Of a DNA stretch of 64,000 nt, positions 47,279 through 56,073 are shown in pieces (positions within the stretch are counted from its first letter, which is position 1; each line of letters begins with the position of its first letter). Position numbers and translations under genes: made by a program. Source of the DNA: Pseudopithomyces maydicus (taxonomy: Eukaryota > Ascomycota > Dothideomycetes > Pleosporales > Didymosphaeriaceae); assembly GCA_026873275.1 (NCBI GenBank), contig JANTUC010000006.1:1-64000 (forward strand), in the 5' to 3' direction. The notes beneath the pieces are model-generated. The model did no database searches, was not told where the DNA came from, and worked only from the letters and a program-made list of their open reading frames with translations.

Positions 47279-47470
47279 GTGCCAATGCCCAAGGTAATTT
47301 TCTTGGCTACAGAGTGTCCTCTGCAGAGCGTATGCCTATCAAAGAAGGTATTCAATCAGCGGAATAAACTAATGAGTCACCTATCCAAGGTGCACAAGGT
47401 GGTCGGTAGAGAGATTACCAAGGAGGTCAACAAGACGCAACACGCCAATGGTGGCGAATCGGATGCTTGA
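47279..47470 (+). pseudogene. C2H2 zinc-finger-like fragment
   Basis: A 63-codon frame whose middle (VCLSKKVFNQRNKLMSHLSKVH) has the spacing of a fungal C2H2 finger, but with the first Cys displaced and no further fingers. It lacks flanking coding sequence. Probably a remnant, possibly a chance match. Confidence 0.25.
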
Positions 47471-47865
47471 AGGGTGCGAATGGACTGCAATATGTGGATC
47501 ATCAATAGTCGCCGGTGGCTGTGTTGCCCCTGGCTTGAGGAGAAAGCACCAATCGCCCAACACTACGAAAGCTCGAGTTACCCCATGACCCATGTTTATA
47601 AAAAGTTTTATAACGATATTGCCTAAAGGAATTCCAATCTATTTACGCAAAATGACAAAAACTATGCAATAACAAAAAGCATCATCGGCGTGCCTCCTCT
47701 TTACGCCATTCCACGGCTGCACCGTACCTATTCACAGGGGCAATGTTTCTTGACTCTGTTGCCCCGCGACTGCGTTCCAAGTTCATCTCCTACTTTTCGA
47801 AAGCGCATGACCTTCTAACTACATCTTCCCAACGTTTACTGCATCCTTCGCAAACTTCCAGCCTG

Positions 47866-48864
47866 CTACGACTTAGTGAATGTTACGTAAAGAGTGTAAC
47901 ACATGGGCTTACAATTGTTGTAGTATGCGCTATATGTAAGGTCCCGTACCAAAAGTTGGTCGCCTAATCATGAGTCAGTCAAACGGGTAATTGTTTTTGG
48001 AGCCTGGTACAAATCAAGGGTACTCACCTATCGCCTTGACATAATTGGGGTCAGCAAACTGTGGAATTGCCTCCCCCTTGAAATTGTATCGTTCGGGAGC
48101 TCCCTGCCCACATCTCCACGGTACCGGAGCATCGTGCTCGCACCTTGCACCCCTGATTGAGCGACACCAATCTTTGAACTCGCTGATTTCTGTCTCGGTA
48201 GGTTTTATGGTTTCTTTGAGTAGTTCGTGTGACCATGCAGGGAAATCAAGCTGACCATTTTTTTTTCAATCACTGTGCCGACGATGAGCTTCATGTGATC
48301 GATACGGGCCTTTTTGTAGAGGAACATATACGTTCTTCCAACTAAAAGTTTCTCTTTAGGATTCTTCTGTTGCGCAGCCCGCAAGGCTCCAGCATAATTG
48401 GCAGTTGGCGCTGGACAGGCATCCGCCGGCGCGCGCTTGCCGTGCTTACCCTTCTTTGCGTTTCGATTGCATTTGCTTTTCTTTGCGTTCTTGTTCTTTT
48501 TTGTCTTGTTCTTTTTCGACTTGGTCTTGTTCTTCTTGGTCTTGTTCTTCTTGGTCTTGTTCTTCTTGGTCTTCCTGTTCTTCTTAGGTCGCCTCGTCCT
48601 TGACTTCTTAGGCCTGCTCCTGCTCCTACTTTTGCCCCTGCTCCTGGCGCGAGTTTCTAGTTTTACAAGGCCGGGCTCAAACGTATTGACTTCTTTCGAC
48701 CCAAGACCCAGGGTAAGGCCATCGGTTGCTACCTCCACATCGTGGAGGCCATTTTCGTACTCCCCAATGCTGTTTGCAGCGGGAGTTTCCCAGCCGGCTG
48801 GGACTGACACCGCAAGAAGGCCCAGCAGGCCGAACAGCAAGAGCGTGAAGCTGAAAGAACGCAT
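47866..48864 (-). CDS. Secreted lysine-repeat protein, apparent frameshift
   Basis: Exon 1 starts at the ATG at 48864 with a clear signal peptide (MRSFSFTLLLFGLLGLLAVS). Residues about 72-145 are extremely basic, beginning SRGKSRSRSR and continuing as tandem TKKNK units (four or five copies) ending in a possible KR cleavage site (GKHGKRAPAD). A folded domain follows (GRTYMFLYKKARIDHMKLIV). At a nine-base A run (T9 on plus, 48258-48266) the frame breaks; the continuation in the neighbouring frame is clean, contains two Trp and two Cys, and reaches a GTGAGT...TAG intron (48027-47964) with a final exon (47963-47866) carrying C-x3-C. One added base gives 311 residues. Signal peptide, basic propeptide-like region and Cys-containing tail suggest a secreted effector or antimicrobial-type protein; no family recognised. 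Confidence 0.6.
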
Positions 48865-49648
48865 GTTGTAAAAGAATCAAAATTTGTAAATGAGAGATAA
48901 AGAGTGAGTGGTGGAGTGCTCCAGGCAGTCCGAGAAGTAAACGATTTGCTCCAGTAAAGACGGTAGTGATATTGTTGGTTATTTAGAGTCGAGCACCAGT
49001 TCCTCTTATAGCACTGAAGAATACAAACGAACAAGCGGAAATACGAATAGGCGGGCTACTATTACCCATGCCATCTCGGACTCAGTTGGGTATATTGTTG
49101 CCAGTCTGATGTGTACGGAAAGTGATCAAAGTGTAGCAATTGTTAGTCGACATCCGGACTATTTGCTGCCTGGCCCCATATCTGTCGTGCTGTGCCGCTG
49201 GAGTTCGGGATACTGCCTCTTCAACGCCTCAGGAGTGCAGGGCTTTGCCTACGCCACAGGAGTTGGGGATTTCCGCCCCAGGCGCTTATTCTACGCCGCG
49301 CGGATGAATGCTTAACGATCATGTGAGGTATCCTGCAAGCGAAAGCAACGTTTTGGCGATCGGGCAAGAAAATGTATCAAAAGCCCGAGACTTGTGACTG
49401 CCTTGCGTGGCGAGTGTGTTACCGTGCCGCCGACCAAAAGGCTGTAGTGTGGGGCTGATGACAACCGGATAAATCGTCTTGGGTGTGCAACATCAGACAG
49501 GGCTGAGCCCTGCGCTGACTAAGAGTCGACTTAGCTAATTTAAATAGTTGTCAAGCGGTACATAGGTGCTGCGCCCCTACCACGACAATAACGCCCTTCT
49601 ACAACATACGCTTGCTCCTTCATCCACACGGATCTTGCCTGCCCAGCT
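48865..49648. other. Intergenic between divergent genes
   Basis: It holds the promoters of the lysine-repeat protein (minus) and the unknown gene at 49649 (plus). No other coding sequence is recognised. Confidence 0.4.
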
Positions 49649-50589
49649 ATGACTTTTGACACAATCAAGGCTGTAGCGAGGCTTCCTGTTGGCATATGGA
49701 GATTCTTCCATACGAAGAGGGATGCATCAGTAGCCGAATTCCAAGAATGGTCTGAGAACGCCACCCAAGGTAATAAACACAAGGCCTATGGCTCTACAAC
49801 AGTGCCTTTGGTCAACTAATCAAATACAGACAGCATAATGAAACAGTTCCTTGCTTATTTTGAGGAGGAAATGAATGTTGGGGGCCACTCTGCCCCAAAG
49901 CCGACCGCGAGTACTTTGACGAGCGCACAGGCGGCCTCGTTGCTGCTTCCGATGATGAGATCCCGCTCGCCTCGATTATTTACGACCTCTCACAAAAGCA
50001 CCCTTCCAAAGCTGATGTTATACAATCCATGGCTCCCATGCTCGAGAGACTAATCGTGGCCTACGCTTCCTTTCCATTCTCGACCCCCGTCGCACTTACA
50101 AAAGATGCTTTTTGTCGCGCAATGATATTGCTGACGGAACGGGGCCAGTGGTGTTGGCGTCAAGGCAAGACGTCAGGAGCCAAGAGGCAGGTCCGCCCGC
50201 GCACTATAACAAAGCAACTATCCTTTCTTTATTCGGCGCTGGTTCGTCCACCCACTGGAGCTCCAACACAAGACGATATTCTTGATGTTATATGCAGGAC
50301 TGCTTATCCTTGTGACTTTGTAAGTCATACCATAATCACTGGCGAGAATTGGCTCAATCGCCGCCATTACGAGGATTTCAAACCACTGGCCGAGCGACTA
50401 GAACCTGCACAGGATGCGCAACCTCTGGAGCTATTACCTGCCTCACAAATGCAGGTTCTTCAAACCTTTGTTTCGGCCTTTACACGTCCATATTGTGAGG
50501 AGCCGGTGTACCCTGGGTTTAGATACAACAAGAGTGTAGATGAGGAGGAATTCATTTTTTGGGCGAAAGAGGTACATGAATGTCTGTAG
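49649..50589 (+). CDS. Conserved-looking unknown protein, apparent frameshift
   Basis: Exon 1 (49649-49769) and exon 2 (49830-50589) are joined across a 60-nt GTAATA...CAG intron. Shortly into exon 2 the frame changes by one base near a five-base G run (49880-49884); after that it stays open to the stop, and one added base gives 293 residues. Recognisable stretches are RTGGLVAASDDEIPLASIIY and an all-helical middle (MAPMLERLIVAYASFPFSTP). No signal peptide or membrane helix. I cannot name the family. The sense-like codon use on both sides of the break speaks for an assembly error rather than a dead gene. Confidence 0.55.
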
Positions 50590-51439
50590 ATGCTTTTCGC
50601 TTGTGCTAATATCAGGCAGACAGGTCTACTTTGGCGTTTAGATGAGCTTTTCAAGGTCTATCTCCCATCTCACTACGGGTATTTCTAATAGGCAACATGA
50701 ATTTGCTAGCCACTGAAGAGCTTTGTGGACCGGATATTCGCGAGACTCACGGCACAATTGACAGGGTTGGATTTGTAGTAATGCTGTCTGTAATAGGCGC
50801 TATAAGATGGAGAGTGACTTTTTGAGTCGTAGCTCTCAACAATGATACCCGTGTCAAGTACATGGAGAATAGAGAATTCACTGTCATATTCCTACTTCTA
50901 TGATGAAAGAAAGAACAAAACACGATAAACGTGACCAATTCATTCGAAGCCAAGGAGTTGCTCGTATATCTCAACCCAAAGTGTCTATCGATTCACCATG
51001 GGTATTCCACTGCATCACGCCTATTGTCCGGAATTAGACCTGACGGGCACCTAGGGGTGTTATTCGGAGCCACATTAAACGAACAGGAACCTTCAGAGGC
51101 ACATTATATCTTTCCAGGATCATGTATGTCAGAGAATCGCTGACAGAGTAATCCGGTAGCAAATCCACGGCTGCGGTCGAGATTTACGCACATAATACCG
51201 TGAATCCAACAACACATTGAACATCTGTTGAATCCGGATACACTTCATATAATGAGCGGGATTTGCAAGGAGCCAGAGTTTCCAATAAGATTATTATAAA
51301 TTCACACAGTGCAGAAGTTAAGCTCCTGTCCTTCCTCAATTTGAGTGCGCTATCCGTCTTTAATTATACATACAGTTGGTCTGAGAAACAACCCTTTCTC
51401 CAGCCCTCTCATAACCTGCACGAAGACAAATTCCTCATA

Positions 51440-51660
51440 AGCAATGAGTTGTATAATGGTAAAAAGGTGTCGAGTCAACATGACGACGATGACGGCGTAA
51501 AATCTAGTTGGAAAAAAAGTATATTCCCACTGGCACTTTTTTATATTGTCACAAGAGGATGACAGCTTTTTTTCATCCATTTTTATCCAGTCAGCCTATA
51601 CTCAGCTACTACCTTTCGAACAAACAAAACATTCCCACTGGACAGCGAAAGAAATGGTGT
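51440..51660 (-). repeat. Dispersed repeat, longest copy
   Basis: The right part, read on the minus strand, has GTAGCTGAGTAT, GCTGACTGGAT, an A-rich run and AGCTGTCATCCTCTTGTGAC, matching copies at 35868 and 42838. The left part matches 34930-34990 (TTCCAAC, ACGCCGTC and CGACAC blocks). The string CCAGTGGGAAT occurs twice within it (about 51522-51533 and 51630-51641 on the minus strand). The structure suggests a small non-autonomous element. Confidence 0.55.
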
Positions 51661-51673
51661 AGAAAAAGGTGCC

Positions 51674-51928
51674 TTATAGGTAATGTAAGTTTCTTTCTAT
51701 CTTATTCAAAACTTGTGAGATCCTTGCCCAATGTCCCTTCCACCTGCTCCAAACATTGCAATGGTTGTCCCACTCCACAGCAACGCTCTCCCGACAGACA
51801 CAACCTCCACGCCGGACCGACGTCACAAACAGACCTAATTCCCGCATCGCCTGCACCATATTGACTGGCGCCGTAATGGCCGTGCTCGCCGCGCTCGCCG
51901 CACTCGCCGCCGCCGCGAACCCTCCCAT
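51674..51928 (-). CDS. Doubtful Ala-rich small ORF
   Basis: An 84-codon frame with an ATG at 51928. It starts with an Ala/Ser-rich stretch (MGGFAAAASAASAAS) followed by a more ordinary segment (MVQAMRELGLFVTSVRRGGC). The frame is also open upstream of the ATG. No family recognised; it may be non-coding. Confidence 0.2.
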   Translation of the reverse strand: MGGFAAAASAASAASTAITAPVNMVQAMRELGLFVTSVRRGGCVCRESVAVEWDNHCNVWSRWKGHWARISQVLNKIERNLHYL

Positions 51929-52239
51929 ACTGCGCGCTCTTTCGACCGTCCCTTCCTCGAACGCGACCGCCGTAAACGGAAAGCGCGACCGCGCCCACCG
52001 CAAGAGAAGGAGCATCCAAGGGTGGATGCAGGCATCGTGCTGGGTTTTGGGTACTGGGAGTCCATTGGTAATAGGCCCAAGACGGCGTGAATACAATGGC
52101 GATAAAGCTTGATGTGGGAGACGTAGCGGCCGCGAAGAGTGCGCCCTTGAGGGTGCACCTTCCTGCAATGCGAACCGGACGCTAGGCGAGACACTCGAGT
52201 ACGCGCTGGCACAGGGGAGAGGGGAGATAAGCCTGGGCT

Positions 52240-52850
52240 CAGAGACAGCGGCGGTGTAAACAGCTGGTAGGCAGCACCGAGAGCGAGTTCGAGGAGGGTG
52301 TGGGCTCTTAGGACGGGAGCACGGCGCGAGATTGGACAGCCAAGCAGGCGGCGATTTGGGGACACAGTGGCAGTGTATGTAGGCAGAACGCAGTCTTGGA
52401 TGCGCTCTCCAGGCGTGTGTCTCCAGAGTGTACGGGCGTCAGACAGGACGGTCGAGCGGGCGGGGATAGAGGAGCGACAAGGTTCGGCCTGGGGACACAA
52501 TGGCAGTGTATATAGGCAAGGCAGCAGGCAGTCTTGGATGCGCCCTCCAGGCGTGTGTCTCTAGAATGCGAGTCAGGCGCCAATCGGGAGCGATAAAGTC
52601 ATGCCTGAGGACACAGTAGCAGTGTATATATGTGGAAGGCGTGCCCTCGAAGAGTGCGTCTCTCTAGAGTGAGCCAGACGCCAGACGGGACGGTCGAATA
52701 GGTCCGGATACAAGAGCGAGCATGTTAGATCCGAGAGCCTAAGTAGCAGCTGTGGAGATAGCTGAAAGACAGCGCCGGGAGCGTGCCCCACGAGGGTGTC
52801 TTCCTTTGGCTGCGAGCATCGCGCCAGACTGGATAATGGAGCAGGCGCAC
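52240..52850. repeat. Degenerate minisatellite, about 115-135 bp unit, around five copies
   Basis: The anchor GGACACAGTGGCAGTGTATG is found at 52360, 52493 (GGACACAATGGCAGTGTATA) and 52609 (GGACACAGTAGCAGTGTATA), with weaker copies near 52240 and 52735. Each unit also has CCAGGCGTGTGTCTC-like and GACAGGACGGTCGAGC-like blocks in the same order. GC-rich, with no sign of RIP-type mutation. Confidence 0.6.
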
Positions 52851-53048
52851 ACCAGCTGGGCGGAGGAGGGCCGGCGAGCGGACACCGCAACACATGCGAC
52901 AATAATAGAATGCAGCAAGCCATCCGCTGCTTGCCTGTATACACGCCAGCGCAACCTCGACAGCACGCGGTCTCCCGCTCTCATACCGACACCCTACGTT
53001 GTCTACCTCGCGCCCTCCCCTCTTCTTTCCTTCCGTCCCCTCTACACC

Positions 53049-53458
53049 CTACCGACACGCGCTCCCCTTGACCCTCAAAAAGTTCCCAACCTCCACCTCA
53101 TTAACCCTAACCTCGACCTCGCACTCAGCCGCATGCCTCCCCTCATACTCCAAACACGTATCCACCGTCCACCGCATCAACGCGCGCTTGTCCTCGTCGG
53201 ACGCCAGCTTGCCCCTCGGCACGTCGATGACGACGCGTATGTATCTGTACTCGTTCGTCTTCTTGGGGTACATCCAGTGGCCGCGGCTCCAGTCGATGAT
53301 GTTGAGGATGATCTTGGTGGAGGGCCCCTCCGAGGGGGCAGTCGCGCGTGGAGGAAGGTGTGCAGCCATTTGGTGCCGCGGATGGCGGCGGAGGTGATGT
53401 CGATGTTGAAGGTTGTGTCCATTGTGGGGTGGGGGGCGGGGCTGGTGGTTGGGTCCAT
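53049..53458 (-). CDS. Small conserved-looking protein, apparent frameshift
   Basis: From the ATG at 53458 the product runs TTFNIDITSAAIRGTKWLHT and then breaks at a five-base run (G on plus, 53334-53338). The neighbouring frame continues naturally with KIILNIIDWSRGHWMYPKK and ends at 53049. One added base gives about 136 residues. The second half has alternating strands (YRYIRVVIDVPRG) and a Cys/Glu-rich helix. No signal peptide. A compact cytosolic alpha/beta protein of unknown role. The ATG at about 53422 (MDTTFN) is an equally good start. Confidence 0.5.
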
Positions 53459-53535
53459 GGGGGTGGTGGTGGGGGTGGTGGCTGGGAGGTGCTACTGGGT
53501 AGGTGGGGTGGTGTGTATGTGTGTTTGTGAGTCTG

Positions 53536-53585
53536 TGGATGTGTATGTATGTATGTATGGATGTATGTACGTATGTACGTATGTA
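53536..53585. repeat. GTAT tetranucleotide microsatellite
   Basis: About ten units of GTAT/GTAC in a row (TGTATGTATGTATGGATGTATG and so on). Confidence 0.75.
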
Positions 53586-54103
53586 GCCGTTGAGGCGGTA
53601 GGACCGGTGCGGTTCAGAGCCGTTTCATGCGCGTAGTCAAGCCATGGCTTTCCTCTTATGTACCAAAATACGCATGGCCAAGTGCGCCTTGTGGGCGGAG
53701 TTGCCGGTCAGCCGGGTGGTGGTGACTCTTTCTACGGGTGCTGGAGCAGGTGGTGTGGTCCTTCTCGGGAAGGTCGCGGCGATGGAGCTATTGGATCAAG
53801 GTACGGCTAGACTAGAGGATGGGGCTGAGTCCCTGGGGTATACATACGTGTATCCAAGTATACCACCTCGTATGTATGCGCACACGCAAGGCTGGCTGCA
53901 TCCTCAACATGGCTGGTTGCTCGCCGCTCACTGCTCGCTGCACCACCATACACGACACCTGCCAGCGCGCCTTCCCGCCATCAAGGCGCCGCTAACCGCC
54001 GCCAATCGCCGCCTGCCTACCCACCCATCAGGGCTAGTGCGGCTCCGCCAGTGGTCACCCACCCCAGTACGCCCTCCGAGTAGCGCCAGCTTGGTCCTCA
54101 CGT

Positions 54104-54135
54104 GACGCGCTAGCGCCTCGCTTCGCTAGCGCGTC
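54104..54135. repeat. Perfect 12-bp inverted repeat upstream of a TATA box
   Basis: GACGCGCTAGCG (54104-54115) and CGCTAGCGCGTC (54124-54135) pair perfectly around an eight-base loop. A TATA box begins ten bases further on. Confidence 0.7.
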
Positions 54136-54144
54136 CCCAACGTC

Positions 54145-54151
54145 TATAAAA
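54145..54151 (+). promoter_or_regulatory. TATA box
   Basis: TATAAAA directly after the hairpin, followed by CT-rich sequence (CCTCCTTTCCTCTCTTTAGC) typical of a transcription start. It could drive the small ORF at 54292 or be part of a solo LTR. Confidence 0.5.
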
Positions 54152-54291
54152 GCCCGCCGCCCTCCGTGCCTCCTTTCCTCTCTTTAGCTCTCTTTGCCTT
54201 TTGGCTTAGATCAAGTGTAGTATCTGTTCTTTTCAGTTTAATCTCTGAAACGTGACTACGGTCACATTCAAGATTATTCCTATTTTTGCAA

Positions 54292-54543
54292 ATGGGTCTC
54301 TTCTCCCTGGGCTTGCCTATAGTCGAGACCACAGTGTCGCCAGTATTACACTACCTCTGGCTGATGCGAACTTTTGTTCTTTTTTTCATTGAGTTGCTAC
54401 AGCGTTGCTGGGCACTTGAGGAAGAAGCTATAGTGTCTTTTTGGGTTGTGTGCGTATTTTTTTACGTGTTGTATCGCTGCCTGTTGCGCATATTCAAGCC
54501 GTCGTACTGCCCGCTCCACAACAGACTTACTACTCGCCTATAG
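54292..54543 (+). CDS. Possible small membrane protein
   Basis: An 83-codon frame that starts about 140 bases downstream of a TATA box. The product has two hydrophobic stretches (SPVLHYLWLMRTFVLFFIEL and IVSFWVVCVFFYVLYRCLL) with an acidic link and a basic C-terminus. No family recognised. The promoter-like context raises it above a random frame, but it could equally lie in the leader of an LTR. Confidence 0.3.
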   Translation: MGLFSLGLPIVETTVSPVLHYLWLMRTFVLFFIELLQRCWALEEEAIVSFWVVCVFFYVLYRCLLRIFKPSYCPLHNRLTTRL

Positions 54544-56073
54544 ATAGCGACCAGCGCTGAAAGATGTAGGAATTCACTCTTCGTACTCAGGATAGTGTCA
54601 GCAGCTATTGACTATAAAGAACATGTGTGGGCGACTCTCGCTTAGGGTAACTTGTATCGGTATTAGAATTGCCACAGAAGCTTCTATTTGTTAAACTACG
54701 TATCTACGAGGAGCCTTTTCTAATTGCAAAGTTCCTTATCCATCGCGTCCTGTCTTACCGCAGCCTCTGTGTACATACATATTCGGTGCAGTATCCATAG
54801 TGAACTCACAGCACCAGCGATAGCGACAGCGACCGCGACCGCGTCTGCTGAGTGCTCGCTAAGGTACACGACTGTCTCTCTCAACGTGCCGTATCGCTAG
54901 AGTAGGTGCAGGTGTTAGACCCCAGCTTCGCTCCCTCGTCCAGCCGTAGCAACGAAGGACGCGCTGGCCTCAACACCTCGCCACCCTGACTTCTACATCG
55001 TCTCGCAGTGAGAAAGAGCAGAGAATGTGAACACTCTCGCTGATACTTGCTTATTCTGCTGGGTTTGGGATGAGCAACTCGATGACCCAAACCGGAGTCA
55101 TTGCTTCCCGACTAACGCAGCTCATCCACTCTACTTAATAAGCTGAGCTATTCTATATTTCTTGTACGGCTTGTTTCTCGTACTGGGAAGTACCTTTGGG
55201 AGTGCATTAGTGACAAACTAAGTGGTACTTTGTACCGCTGAAAAATCAAACTATCTATCTACAGCTGTAAAGGCTTCAAGGGTATAAAAGACCGTATTTC
55301 CTTGTTTCTAACTAGTCTAGGAAACTAGTTAGCTGATTGGTGTTTTAATATTTACTTATTAGTATATACATCCTAGCTCTGCCTCTGGCGGCGATAAAGT
55401 TGCGCCAGGAGTACAGCATACCCTTGGCCTCGTGTTGTGGATGTTGCGCCTGCGGCTGCTCGTATCGAACCCTTCATGTGAGGTAAAAGTTCACTTTCGG
55501 TGGAGGCACGATAAAGACGTTAGGTCCTAGAGATTCTTCCATAGTGCTTTGAAACTTGCCGTTGATTGACATAGATAGCCCATCTCAAGCACGAAGTCCA
55601 TCAAATGGTTATGCGTCCCTTTGTTTAGAGTCTTGTTTACTTACTGTTACTCTACCTTTCTCGTCTGAGTATTCTGACCTTGATTTAGCTTTGTAGATAT
55701 TATTATTAGGACTATGAGTCTGTTGCATTTGTTCATAGCATCCGTTGCCTATTGCGTGTGTTATTCTTCCCTCAAGAGTGCTTAAAGATTCGGCTCCGTC
55801 AAGCATCTACTCCATCATGACCTCATACTGGTTTCCTGTGTGTTTGAGCCAAAGTTGTACATCTTTGCCGTGCGGTCTCCAATGAGATGACAGGAAAGAT
55901 GTTTGGTGGGAGACAATGCCTAACGTATCGGCTTTAAATGGCTCAGTGCATGAGTAATTAAACATCATGATAGAGATGGAGGTAAAATAAAAATAAAGAT
56001 CATAATTGAAGTACTATAGTGCAGTTCTAAAGTTCTACAACTATTCTAATATCTGGCTATAATCGAATTCAGA
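54544..56073. other. Intergenic, nothing recognised
   Basis: About 1.5 kb without a supported gene; short frames only. The 3' flank of the chitinase gene lies at the right end. Confidence 0.45.

Larger units (their letters stand above)
50590..53048. other. Intergenic, repeat-rich
   Basis: It contains the dispersed repeat (51440-51660), one doubtful Ala-rich frame (51674-51928) and a degenerate minisatellite (52240-52850). The many overlapping frames at 51750-52984 on both strands follow from GC-rich repeats and show no family features. Confidence 0.45.

Noticed and set aside
48398..48871. 157-codon Leu/Phe-rich frame on the plus strand that looks like a membrane protein
   Set aside because: Antisense of the Lys/Asn/Thr repeats of the secreted protein; its hydrophobicity is an artefact of AAG codons read in reverse.
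53644..54105. 153-codon plus-strand frame
   Set aside because: Composition-driven in GC-rich sequence; no domain, no splice context, ends near the hairpin/TATA region.
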